From contig JAJYOS010000211.1 in NCBI GenBank assembly GCA_021796055.1, forward strand, positions 1-8,880: DNA of 8,880 nucleotides. The letters are read 5' to 3'. Every line of letters starts with the position of its first letter. Within the stretch, counting starts at the first letter, position 1. Below are positions 1 through 7,183 of the stretch, piece after piece. The notes beneath the pieces are model-generated. The model was not told where the DNA came from. It searched no databases and saw only the letters and a list, made by a program, of their open reading frames with translations. The position numbers and the translations under genes were made by a program. Source of the DNA: Bacteroidota bacterium (GTDB taxonomy: Bacteria > Bacteroidota > Kryptoniia > Kryptoniales > JAKASW01).

Positions 1-1057
1 TGATCCCGCCTGGATACGGACCCGTCACGACAAATATCCGCTCCTGCCCGGCAAGAAAGAAGTCGTTACACACAACCGGCGAGTCCTGTAAAACGAGTTT
101 AGCAGCCAGGGCGAGATCAAAGCATTCGTAGTCAAATAGATGGATCGCGTCTTTCGGAACCGTGACAGATGGTTCCGAAAGCCCCGGATAGCAGAAGTCC
201 AGGCCTACTTGCTTCAACGGCGCGATGTAATCCAGATAAGTTATGTAAAACTGTACTTCGCGGTCAAAATTCACGATTGTCTTGTCGAGGAAGTTAGCGT
301 TTTTGTCGCAGCAATTATCGAGGTCGTGGAAAACGTCGGGAAATAATTGAGAGACAAAGGTGAGAATTTGGGCCTCGATATGGTTCATCTCAAGGGGATC
401 TGAGAACTTCACCCTGTAGTCGCTTGTCGCCCCTTTGTTGAACTTGGCAAAGGTGTTCTCCACCACGGAGCTGTAGTCGACTTCGGAATTGTACTTGCGG
501 ACGGTAAAACTACCTCCCCTTATGATAAGCGAGTATTTGACCTTTGCCAGCTCCGCCTTTACACTTTCCGTTTCCGAAAGCAGAGATGTGAAGAGATCCG
601 ATTGAACATACGCAGTCAGGTAATCACGGAACGTGCGGAGGCCGCGCGATTTCAGATCCGCGCGTTTCAAATTCAAGAGGAGCTCGTCAACAACATTGCA
701 GTAGAGACCTGCCGCATCGAGAAACCATCTCTCCTTCTGGTACCTGTAAGAAAGCTTTGTGGACAACTGGATATATTCCCGCACCGTATTCATTCCTTGC
801 GCAAACGACCTTATGTCATCGAGGAGCGTGAGGTTTTCAAGGTCCTGCATCACCTCGTGGCGGTATTGGATTGTCCCGATGTCTCTAAGCGGAGTATAGA
901 AGAACGGTCTCAATTCGTACTGTTCTTTGCCGCGAGTAATCGCGGTGATGACCTGGTCGAGATTCAGGTCAACGAAGAATGATGGCTGTTCCCCTGACAG
1001 TTCCTGGGCGTCGTGGTTGAAGAGGATGCTGCCGAATGGCCGGTCAATGTCTCCCAC
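1..1057 (-). CDS. MutS-family ATPase lacking the mismatch-recognition domain (3' part cut by window edge)
   Basis: My translation reads open from a GTG at 1057 to the left edge, giving 352 codons without a stop. The N-terminus goes almost directly into a block of MutS-related proteins containing FFVDLNLDQVITAI (about 27-40) and PFFYTPLRDI (51-60). A long helical lever/clamp-like region follows. The start of the MutS ATPase domain appears near the end as NDFFLAGQERIFVVTGP. There is no N-terminal mismatch-binding domain I with its Phe-x-Glu motif, so this is a MutS-related ATPase rather than MutS1. Its role in recombination or repair is unproven. GTG is chosen because an in-frame TAG lies five codons upstream and AGGA sits 10 nt before it. 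The gap to the upstream acid phosphatase gene is 27 bp. Odd: the last codons read GPYPGGI where the family has GPNQGGKT. Family call fairly sure; exact start less so. Confidence 0.8.
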   Translation of the reverse strand, partial: MGDIDRPFGSILFNHDAQELSGEQPSFFVDLNLDQVITAITRGKEQYELRPFFYTPLRDIGTIQYRHEVMQDLENLTLLDDIRSFAQGMNTVREYIQLSTKLSYRYQKERWFLDAAGLYCNVVDELLLNLKRADLKSRGLRTFRDYLTAYVQSDLFTSLLSETESVKAELAKVKYSLIIRGGSFTVRKYNSEVDYSSVVENTFAKFNKGATSDYRVKFSDPLEMNHIEAQILTFVSQLFPDVFHDLDNCCDKNANFLDKTIVNFDREVQFYITYLDYIAPLKQVGLDFCYPGLSEPSVTVPKDAIHLFDYECFDLALAAKLVLQDSPVVCNDFFLAGQERIFVVTGPYPGGI

Positions 1058-1084
1058 TTTCTTAACTTCCTATCTTCTTGTCCA

Positions 1085-1819
1085 TCACGGTATGTAGTAC
1101 ATCGGGTCAGGAAGTTTGAATTTCCCCTCGGCAAAACCTCCGACCAGGTCGCTGTACTGGTCGCCGATATTTGCCACGATGGTGTAACCTTCGGATTCAA
1201 TTTCCTTTCTTGCGGATGTTTTGAAGGCGGATGTGGAGATGGTTCTTGAATTCTTGAAATAAATCCGCGTCCATTTTGGATAGCCAGCTTTTTTGAGATT
1301 AATCACCGTCGGGTCGGCAGCAAGATCACGGGATATCTGAGATCTTCCCGTGATGAAGAAGATTGCGACGTGCCTTTGCGCGGCCCATCTGGCAAGCTCC
1401 AGCGTCGGTTTGATCGCTGTCGCGGCGGCCTCTTTCACCCACTCATTCCAGAGCGAGGGACTGTATCCGAAGCTGTACCGGTATTCAAATTGAATGTTGG
1501 ACAGAGCAGTTTCATCGATGTCGAGGACGATGGCGGGTGTCCTGACTGTCCTGTACCTCGATTCGATGAAGGACTTCGCCGAGTCTGCCACTTCTGCTAT
1601 GCCTCTCTCGTAGGCGCCGGATTTTATGTACGACCGTATGGAGTCCTGGAGGATCCCGAGATTTTGTGGTTCCGGTATGGAGTAAATACCGGCATGATCA
1701 AGAGATTGTGCAGAAGCCGGGGGCAATAATCTTGAAATCAGGAGTAAAACAATTATCCAGGATGAAAAAATCTTTCTGCCTCCTGTTTCCTTTCTCCTGT
1801 CTCCTTTCACTTGTGTCAT
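1085..1819 (-). CDS. Exported HAD-superfamily acid phosphatase (class B/C type, Acid_phosphat_B fold)
   Basis: This 244-residue protein is a predicted secreted phosphomonoesterase of the HAD superfamily (family of the e(P4)/class C and plant acid phosphatases). Motif I is VLDIDETALSN, with nucleophile Asp100 and acid/base Asp102. Motif II is FFITGR (Thr157-Arg159). Motif IV is NIGDQYSDL, with Asp220 and Asp224 as Mg ligands. The N-terminus is a signal peptide: a basic stretch to about residue 16, a hydrophobic core WIIVLLL, and a likely cleavage after ASA (residue 37). There is no lipobox cysteine, so it should be a soluble periplasmic or secreted enzyme rather than a lipoprotein like e(P4). 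The ATG overlaps the TGA of the DUF190 gene (ATGA) with AGAGGAAAG upstream, implying translational coupling. The basic n-region is encoded by a heptamer tandem repeat. The physiological substrate is unknown; nucleotides or phosphate esters are typical of the family. Confidence 0.88.
   Translation of the reverse strand: MTQVKGDRRKETGGRKIFSSWIIVLLLISRLLPPASAQSLDHAGIYSIPEPQNLGILQDSIRSYIKSGAYERGIAEVADSAKSFIESRYRTVRTPAIVLDIDETALSNIQFEYRYSFGYSPSLWNEWVKEAAATAIKPTLELARWAAQRHVAIFFITGRSQISRDLAADPTVINLKKAGYPKWTRIYFKNSRTISTSAFKTSARKEIESEGYTIVANIGDQYSDLVGGFAEGKFKLPDPMYYIP
1771..1805 (-). repeat. Degenerate heptamer tandem repeat, consensus AGGAGAC, inside the acid phosphatase start region
   Basis: On the minus strand the units read AGGAGAC, AGGAGAA, AGGAAAC, AGGAGGC and a decayed AGAAAGA, contiguous in steps of 7 bp. 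They encode roughly residues 5-16 of the phosphatase precursor (KGDRRKETGGRK), which is the positively charged part of its signal peptide. The purine-rich units also resemble SD sequences. Confidence 0.75.
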
Positions 1820-2169
1820 GCGTTCTTTCCTCTCAGGTATCTGATGACTTCTGCCTTCTCTACGGTTATCATTCCGCCGCAGCCTGCGTCGTCCAATATT
1901 TGCTCGACTACGGGGATGAATCTGTTGATGTTCGCCTCAGTGTCGACGATTTCAATAATCATGGGTAGGTCGTCGCTTAGTTTTACAGACCTCGAGTTGC
2001 TGAACGTACTGTCGGGACCGAATCCAAGTGCGCCTCTGGACACAGTCGCACCTGCCATCTTCGACTGTTTAGCCTTTAGGACGATGGTTTTGTAGAGCTG
2101 TTCATTGTCCTTCCGGTCCATCTCGCCGAGAAAGATTCTGATCAGTTTACCTTCTCCATAAAGTCTCAT
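1816..2169 (-). CDS. DUF190 family PII-like protein
   Basis: This 117-residue protein matches the DUF190 family over its full length: KLIRIFLGE (8-16), the hallmark AGATVSRGALGFG (39-51), LSDDLPMIIEIVD (64-76) and a C-terminal VEKAEVIRY (103-111). DUF190 proteins have a PII-like ferredoxin fold, form small trimers, and are often encoded near channels or transporters, for example fluoride channels, where a ligand-sensing role is assumed but little tested. No fluoride channel is visible here. Candidate partners in this operon are the MFS transporter and the membrane complex. The start lies 3 bp after the metallophosphoesterase stop, with AGGAG about 12 nt upstream. Its stop overlaps the acid phosphatase ATG. 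Family sure, function unknown. Confidence 0.88.
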   Translation of the reverse strand: MRLYGEGKLIRIFLGEMDRKDNEQLYKTIVLKAKQSKMAGATVSRGALGFGPDSTFSNSRSVKLSDDLPMIIEIVDTEANINRFIPVVEQILDDAGCGGMITVEKAEVIRYLRGKNA

Positions 2170-2172
2170 CGT

Positions 2173-2886
2173 TTAACTTTTCTCCTGCATCTGCGGCGGC
2201 AACCAACCGATAATTTTCGAAAGACCCTCCTTTGTAAAAGAGGAGACCGGACTTTCCCAGAGCATTTCGACAGTCCGCCGGTTGTTGTAAGGAACTCGGC
2301 GCAGCGTAACTACGCCGTCTTCCAGAACCGCGTAGCACGCGTTATGATCTTCCCTTGAAAGTCCGACGCTTCCGGGATTTACTATTGTAGTCTTTCCGAT
2401 TTTCTTCTTGTATTGAAAGTGTGTGTGGCCCAATAGGATGAAATCGTCCTTTTCAAGTCCCTCGATATCCTGTTTTCCGATCTCTTCTTCCTTCAAGTAT
2501 CTGAATATATTCCCTTCCGGAGAGCCGTGAGTCATGTAAACGGTCAGGCCGTCGATATGCACTGTGAGCATTAATGGAAGAGACCGCAGGAACTTAAAAT
2601 CTCCTTGATCCAGCAGTGTCTTATGCCATTTCAAAGTATCTTCAGCAAACGTCTTGAAGTCGGCGCGGCAACCGCAAGCCTCGTCGTAAGCGATAGCGTT
2701 GTCATGGTTCCCCATTACGCCCTGACTCATGTGCTCACGAAGGAAGGAAACACATTCTTTCGGAAATGGTCCGTAGCTTACAGAGTCCCCGATGAAGAAG
2801 CAGTTGTCATGATGTCCCGCATCTCTCAGCACGGCCTCGAGAGCGGGAAGGTTTGCGTGTATGTCGGAGAGAATCAAAGTCTTCAT
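2173..2886 (-). CDS. YfcE-type calcineurin-like metallophosphoesterase (Metallophos_2)
   Basis: A cytoplasmic 237-residue dimetal phosphoesterase. All family motifs are present in order: SDIHANLPAL (Asp8, His10), GDSVSYGP (Asp34), MGNHDNA (Asn60-His61), THGSP (His120), LGHTHFQY (His154, His156) and NPGSVG (Asn170). These ligate two metal ions, typically Mn/Fe/Ni, for hydrolysis of phosphomono- or diesters. The length suits the YfcE/MJ0936-like group, and there is no signal peptide. The central insertion (about 70-100), containing CGCRADFKTFAEDTLKWH, is typical of the branch whose second motif reads GD-x-V-x-YGP. The ATG overlaps the MFS TGA by 4 bp (ATGA), with TGAGGAG just upstream. The substrate cannot be read from sequence. 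The C-terminal 30 residues are a probable extra helix of no known role. Confidence 0.88.
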   Translation of the reverse strand: MKTLILSDIHANLPALEAVLRDAGHHDNCFFIGDSVSYGPFPKECVSFLREHMSQGVMGNHDNAIAYDEACGCRADFKTFAEDTLKWHKTLLDQGDFKFLRSLPLMLTVHIDGLTVYMTHGSPEGNIFRYLKEEEIGKQDIEGLEKDDFILLGHTHFQYKKKIGKTTIVNPGSVGLSREDHNACYAVLEDGVVTLRRVPYNNRRTVEMLWESPVSSFTKEGLSKIIGWLPPQMQEKS

Positions 2887-4079
2887 TTACTCCTCACTAA
2901 CCTGAAGAAGATTGGAATTGCGATAAGCTGAAGTGCGACGGATACAATTACGACAGCCGGGATCCAGATATCATATAGAATTCCAAGCAGCACACTGCCA
3001 ATAAACCAGAAAATGCCGTAGCCGGCGGTGAAGATTCCATAAGCCGAAGGTCTGCGCTGCTGCGGAACCATGGTCGCTACCGCTGCCGGTATGATGGATT
3101 CGTGAACTCCCATGCCGAGTCCCCACAGCGCTGAGCCGACGAGCGCGAGCCAGAAGCCGCCGAAGAAAACCAGAGGGGCTGATGCAGCGGAGATGATAGT
3201 TAATGGAATCAGTATCTTCAGGCCGACACGATCAAAAAGGCGGCCGAAGACAAGCGAGCCGGTCCCGCTGACGGCCATGGCAATCGAGTAGAACACCGGA
3301 ATCCAAGTGGTAGGGATACCATCGGTTTTCTGGAAGTGAAATGCGATAAGCGAAAAGTCCGCGAATCCCGCGGCGACCAGCACTGCCCCGGCCAAATAGA
3401 TCCAGAAGATTTTCGGGAGCCCCTTAGACTCCACGTTTGGCGGAGGAGCTGGTTCAAGATCTTCCGGCTTCGGGTACAGAATGCGGGCAGTGAAGATCAG
3501 ACTTACGCATATTACGGCAGGAACGAGGAGCGTCGCGAAGGCAATTCTGTAACTGCCATGCGCAGCGAGGACCGCCGCTACCGCAAGAGGGCCGAGGAGT
3601 GCGCCAAGCTGGTCGAGCGCTTCGTGCGTGCCGAACACCCATCCGTAACCTCCGAGCTGTTTTCCAGCGTGGGAGAGCATAACGTCGCGGGGCGGGTTGC
3701 GGGTAGCCTTCCCGAGTCGTTCCATCACTACAAGAAGTCCGAAGACCAGCCAGTTAGGAGCCAGCGCCATTAGCGGCACCGAACTCATTTGAATGACGTA
3801 GCCGAAGAGCGTAACGGGCCAGAACTTTCCGGTCCGTTCGCTGAATCTGCCGGACACGAGGCGCCAGCCATATCCGAGAAGCTCGCCGAATCCTCCAATG
3901 ATTCCGACAAGTGTGGCACTCGCGCCAAGGACAGCGAGGTACGGCCCGACGATGCTCCGCGCCCCTTCGTATGTCCCATCCGCAAAGAGGCTGACGATAC
4001 CGATGAGGAGCACGAATCTCAGAGCGGACCGCTTCTGGGGTTCTACGGAGACTGGCACTTTTTGTTCGCCTGCTGACAT
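2883..4079 (-). CDS. MFS (major facilitator superfamily) transporter, 12 TM, substrate unknown
   Basis: A 398-residue inner-membrane secondary transporter with about twelve hydrophobic segments in two halves, joined by a hydrophilic loop near residues 203-222. MFS motif A occurs in both halves: GRFSERTGK (77-85) after TM2 and FGRLFDRVGLK (278-288) after TM8. The segment KATRNPPRDVMLS (124-136), followed by GTHEALDQLGALLGP, is typical of a drug/metabolite-efflux-like MFS branch. Asp34 in TM1 and Asp241 are candidate coupling residues. The gene begins 21 bp after the PAP2 stop, with only a weak SD (GAAAG), and its stop overlaps the metallophosphoesterase start. Placement beside phosphatases and a PII-like protein fits import or export of a phosphorylated or small organic solute, but that is only inference. 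Confidence 0.87.
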   Translation of the reverse strand: MSAGEQKVPVSVEPQKRSALRFVLLIGIVSLFADGTYEGARSIVGPYLAVLGASATLVGIIGGFGELLGYGWRLVSGRFSERTGKFWPVTLFGYVIQMSSVPLMALAPNWLVFGLLVVMERLGKATRNPPRDVMLSHAGKQLGGYGWVFGTHEALDQLGALLGPLAVAAVLAAHGSYRIAFATLLVPAVICVSLIFTARILYPKPEDLEPAPPPNVESKGLPKIFWIYLAGAVLVAAGFADFSLIAFHFQKTDGIPTTWIPVFYSIAMAVSGTGSLVFGRLFDRVGLKILIPLTIISAASAPLVFFGGFWLALVGSALWGLGMGVHESIIPAAVATMVPQQRRPSAYGIFTAGYGIFWFIGSVLLGILYDIWIPAVVIVSVALQLIAIPIFFRLVRSK

Positions 4080-4100
4080 AAATCTTTCGAAAAATGAAAT

Positions 4101-4820
4101 CTATTGCGCTGCCGGCTCCAGCGTAGCTTCCTCCTTGAAGGTTGCATTCACATAATTTCCAACCGACACAGATATTATCGCCGCGAGCACAACATCCGAA
4201 AACCAATGCTGATCGTGATAGATTCTCCCAAGACATGTAAGCACTGCCAGCAAATACCAGAACGCCTTCCATATTTTGTTACTGGAAAAGCCAGCGAGGA
4301 TCATCGAGTATGCCACAGCTACACCGACATCGCCGGAGGGAAGCGACAGATGAGCATTTGGGCCGAATGTGAATCCGACAAAAGCGAAGCTGCCATGTCC
4401 GGTGTACGGTCTCCACCGTCCGAAGGTCGATTCGAGAATTGTCACCGTGATACCAGATATGGCAAACGCTTCGAAAACCTTCCATCCCGCTATCCTTAGT
4501 TTCTCGTGCCGGAGAGCTAAGCCAAACACATAGAGGATAACAAAGGTATCAAGTGTTGGATGAATCTTGCCATACCAATGTGCGAATCCAAAGACCTGAC
4601 TAAGAAAGTGAGTATGAATTTCCGCAAAAAACATCCGGATGTGCGGGTCGAGAAAGAAGAGACCGGGGAACACAATTATTCCCGCGGCGGCATATCCCCA
4701 CGTCGCCTTCTTCCACCTCAACGGGAGCCTGTAAAACGATACAAGGTCCTTCCAGAAATGCCGGAAGTCACCCTTTATGGTCCCCAATCGCCCTGATGAT
4801 CTAATGTCATTCATAGTCAT
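4101..4820 (-). CDS. PAP2-family membrane phosphatase with variant active site
   Basis: A 239-residue multi-spanning membrane protein of the type 2 phosphatidic acid phosphatase family, expected to dephosphorylate lipid phosphates such as phosphatidate or undecaprenyl pyrophosphate. Motif 1 appears as LESTFGRWRP (Arg137-Pro138) with Glu130 where the family has Lys. Motif 2 is SLPSGDVGVA, with Asp164 where PSGH is normal. Motif 3 is GRIYHDQHWFSD, keeping Arg199, the His205 nucleophile and Asp209. About five or six hydrophobic segments are visible. The ATG at 4820 lies 1 nt after the stop of the antiporter-like gene (TGATATG), suggesting coupled re-initiation. An ATG at 4814 is an alternative, and one at 4850 lies inside the upstream gene and was not used. 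The nucleophile is intact, but the two substitutions may change activity or substrate. Confidence 0.83.
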   Translation of the reverse strand: MTMNDIRSSGRLGTIKGDFRHFWKDLVSFYRLPLRWKKATWGYAAAGIIVFPGLFFLDPHIRMFFAEIHTHFLSQVFGFAHWYGKIHPTLDTFVILYVFGLALRHEKLRIAGWKVFEAFAISGITVTILESTFGRWRPYTGHGSFAFVGFTFGPNAHLSLPSGDVGVAVAYSMILAGFSSNKIWKAFWYLLAVLTCLGRIYHDQHWFSDVVLAAIISVSVGNYVNATFKEEATLEPAAQ

Positions 4821-4821
4821 A

Positions 4822-6699
4822 TCAAAGCAGGAAGGCAAGCACAAACACAATGACGATGTACAGGATGTACAGTGAGATTTTACCGTTCATAACGGTCCGG
4901 CCGACAAAGTAACTCAGCTTCCTTACAAACTTGTCCAGAGTCTCGTAAAGGTACTCAGCGAGATCTTTATTGGTGACTTCGGCAGTGTACCCCATCCTTA
5001 TCTCCTTTGTGAGGTAAACCCTTCGAAGGATGTATTCCAGTATAAATGAGTACGCTGGCACTGTGAAGTACTCGTCTTCGGTGAGTGTCTGTCCTCCGTT
5101 CCAGGCCTGCACGCGCCTTGCCTTCTTCGCGCTTCGGTGGTAAAGGAGATAAGGGACAAGAAAGAGGCACCCAACTACCAGAACGAACATTGTAGGAGAG
5201 ACAACTCCGAATATCGGGTTACTCGAAAGAATGAGTAAAGGGTCCGGTACGGCGAGCAGCCCACCCAGGAAATTTGAGTAGCCGAGGATCTTGATTAAGA
5301 AAGGCGAAAATATTCCACCTAAAAGAATCAAAACAGTAAGGAAAACCTCCGAAGATTCTATCTTAAGCGACGGGAACCGGTGGGCCTTTCTACCGTGATC
5401 GGGACCGAGGGCAGTGTACCCGATCAGTTTTATCATGGAAAACGCGGCGAGGCCAATCGCGAGCGCGATGAGAATTCCGGCGAAAGCCGTCAGGAGTCGT
5501 TGGGCATTGCCCTGGAATTTATACGACTGAAAGAGAGCTTCGAGGATCATCCATTCTCCCACGAACCCGATGGTCGGGGGAAACGCACTGAATGAAAGTC
5601 CCGAGGTCAGGATGCCGAATGCAGGAATTTTCCCAACGTTGCTCCATATTCCACGGACGTTGTCTATCGATTCCTCCTGAAGCGACTCTTTGGCGTGCCC
5701 AACAGACATGAAGAGTAGCGACTTTCCCACGGTGTGTGAGAAAGCGACAAACAGAGCCGCGAGAAAGGCAAATCGCGACAGTACCATCATAGGTTGTGAA
5801 CCCGAGGCGCCTGCCATCGCACTTAGCCCTATGGCAGTGAGTATTATACCGTTGTTCTCCACGGTGGAATAAGCGGGAAGCTTTTTGAGACTTCTCTCGG
5901 CAGCGGCTTGCATCGCACCCCAGAAAGCCGAAACCGCTCCGAAGGCCATGAGACCAATTCCCCACCAGTCCGAATACCCAGCGATTGATAGAGCTCGGAC
6001 AATGCCGTAGACTCCCATGAGAGTCAACGGGGCACTCAGGAGGGCGGCAGTATTAGACGGAGCCTTCGAATAGGCACCAGTGATCCAGGTGTGAAATGGA
6101 AAGATATCCATTTTTATCATGAACCCCAGTGTCGCCATCACGAGGAAAACCGGGGTCGCCATGACACCCGCTTTGATTGAGAATGTGCCGCTGGATAGAA
6201 AGAGAGCCGCAAACCCGATGATGAGAGCCATGGCCGATGCTTCGCCAAATGCCAGGAATCGAAAAGCGTCCTCATAGGAATCCTTGCGTTCCAGGATTTG
6301 AAGAAACAACCCAACTGTCATTATTTCCCAGCCGATCATGAAATTGATTGAATCCTGGGCAGCTATTACGAGCGTCATCCCGAAGAGTGACATGTTGAAC
6401 CACGCAGCCATCTTCCGGCTGAAGAGTTTGCCGAAATCGATGGAGTAGAAGGATAGTGCGATGAACGAAAAGGAGGCGACCACAAGAAAAATACCGGAAG
6501 TTGCGTCGAGGCCTACGCTGATAAAGAGTCCAGGCATAATGGAGAAGCCCGGGGACGAGAAGCCGTTTATCATGGCCGATATGCCTGCGACGAGGGATGA
6601 AATGGATGCCGCGAAAGCTGTCCAGTAGCTCAGGTTCTTTCTTGATGAAGCGGCAACCCCGATCACGTATAACGCAAGAGAAAGATAAAGAAATATCAT
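4822..6699 (-). CDS. HyfB/NuoL-type proton-translocating antiporter-like membrane subunit
   Basis: A 625-residue polytopic protein of the Mrp/NuoL/HyfB antiporter-like family, the ion-pumping arm of group 4 hydrogenases and complex I. Translocation residues are kept: Glu125 in GWEIM (TM5), Lys196 in LGFMIKMDIFPFHTW (TM7), Lys272/273 in LKKLPAYSTVENNG (TM8), His322 and Lys326 in SHTVGKSLLF, and Lys424 in TM12. The cytoplasmic loop WNGGQTLTEDEYFTVPAYSF corresponds to the HyfB loop that usually begins WDCG. A final hydrophobic helix after GKISLYILYI is typical of HyfB rather than of NuoL with its long lateral helix. It starts 1 nt after the small-subunit stop, with GAAGGTGA upstream, and is followed 1 nt later by the PAP2 ATG. 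In E. coli hyfB sits near the front of the operon; here it comes last. The pump looks intact although its peripheral partners lack cofactor ligands. Confidence 0.9.
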   Translation of the reverse strand: MIFLYLSLALYVIGVAASSRKNLSYWTAFAASISSLVAGISAMINGFSSPGFSIMPGLFISVGLDATSGIFLVVASFSFIALSFYSIDFGKLFSRKMAAWFNMSLFGMTLVIAAQDSINFMIGWEIMTVGLFLQILERKDSYEDAFRFLAFGEASAMALIIGFAALFLSSGTFSIKAGVMATPVFLVMATLGFMIKMDIFPFHTWITGAYSKAPSNTAALLSAPLTLMGVYGIVRALSIAGYSDWWGIGLMAFGAVSAFWGAMQAAAERSLKKLPAYSTVENNGIILTAIGLSAMAGASGSQPMMVLSRFAFLAALFVAFSHTVGKSLLFMSVGHAKESLQEESIDNVRGIWSNVGKIPAFGILTSGLSFSAFPPTIGFVGEWMILEALFQSYKFQGNAQRLLTAFAGILIALAIGLAAFSMIKLIGYTALGPDHGRKAHRFPSLKIESSEVFLTVLILLGGIFSPFLIKILGYSNFLGGLLAVPDPLLILSSNPIFGVVSPTMFVLVVGCLFLVPYLLYHRSAKKARRVQAWNGGQTLTEDEYFTVPAYSFILEYILRRVYLTKEIRMGYTAEVTNKDLAEYLYETLDKFVRKLSYFVGRTVMNGKISLYILYIVIVFVLAFLL

Positions 6700-6700
6700 C

Positions 6701-7183
6701 TTAGTTCACCTTCCCCATCAGATTTAGAAGGACGGCAATGATGTCTTTCGGCTCACGGTAGTTTGTGATACGGGCTGCAACATTTGTAAGCCCAAGACTG
6801 GCGATATCAACTCCCACTTCCCTTCCGATAAACCCGTTCTCCCCTTTGGACTCTACTGACACAATTGAATAGGGACCGGGCATTTGATTCACGGTCTCGA
6901 GCAGGATCGGTACCATCTTTTCCGTTGGTCTGCCGAGAACCAGGAGAACATCGGCATGCCGCGGAACGTCGGCGAAGAATATTCCGAATCTGTGAATGTT
7001 GTACTGCGGTGCCTGGAGAGCCCTGATGTCGAAGTTCAGATCATTTGCATTGCCGACATCGATCGGATAGACGTGAAGGGACTTTCTGAATATTCTGGAC
7101 GCCGATGGGACGGACAGGTCCTTCGCATACTGTGTCCGTTCGGTGAGTCGTCTTGTCAATCCCCATAAGGGCCACCACTTCAT
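6701..7183 (-). CDS. NuoB/HyfI-like small subunit lacking every cluster-binding cysteine
   Basis: A 160-residue homologue of the NuoB/HyfI/HycG subunit, which normally carries the [4Fe-4S] cluster next to the [NiFe] or quinone site. The fold signature is clear: SLHVYPIDVGNANDLNFDI (35-53), APQYNIHRFGI (58-68) and PRHADVLLVLGRPT (74-87). Aligned from memory without gaps to the usual CGSCNGCDIE segment, the cysteines become Val43, Ala46 and Leu49. The GDCA position becomes Lys113 and the PGCPP position Leu132. The whole protein has no cysteine. The reading frame is intact and family core residues are kept, so it is not an obvious pseudogene. The ATG at 7183 is chosen because GGAG lies 6 nt upstream and the longer TTG-initiated frame (7216) only translates a heptamer repeat. 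It probably has a structural role bridging the large subunit to the membrane arm. Confidence 0.85.
   Translation of the reverse strand: MKWWPLWGLTRRLTERTQYAKDLSVPSASRIFRKSLHVYPIDVGNANDLNFDIRALQAPQYNIHRFGIFFADVPRHADVLLVLGRPTEKMVPILLETVNQMPGPYSIVSVESKGENGFIGREVGVDIASLGLTNVAARITNYREPKDIIAVLLNLMGKVN

Noticed and set aside
602..982. Open frame of 126 codons on the plus strand
   Set aside because: It lies antisense to the continuous MutS-like frame, has no recognisable motif and no SD, and its composition is that of an antisense shadow.
1062..1085. ATG overlapping the acid phosphatase stop, opening the short frame MDKKIGS
   Set aside because: It is out of frame with the MutS-like gene and stops after seven codons. 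It could reflect a re-initiation site or an old frameshift, but nothing supports a product.
1370..1729. Plus-strand frame of 119 codons
   Set aside because: It is antisense to the acid phosphatase, whose catalytic motifs are all present on the minus strand.
3336..3773. Plus-strand frame of 145 codons
   Set aside because: It is antisense to the MFS gene, is arginine/glutamate-rich, low in hydrophobic pattern and without family features.
4085..4092. Palindrome TTTCGAAA in the gap between the PAP2 and MFS genes
   Set aside because: Eight bases of self-complementarity in an A/T-rich 21-bp gap are expected by chance, and there is no loop or T-run to make a terminator.
3754..4272. Minus-strand frame of 172 codons spanning the MFS start and PAP2 end
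   Set aside because: It overlaps two well-supported genes in another frame and shows the Arg/Cys/Trp-rich composition of an out-of-frame read.
4821..4850. Upstream ATG at 4850 as start of the PAP2 gene
   Set aside because: It would overlap the end of the antiporter-like gene by nearly 30 bp, has no SD, and adds an unrelated MCLCLPSCFD sequence. The ATG 1 nt after the upstream stop is more likely.
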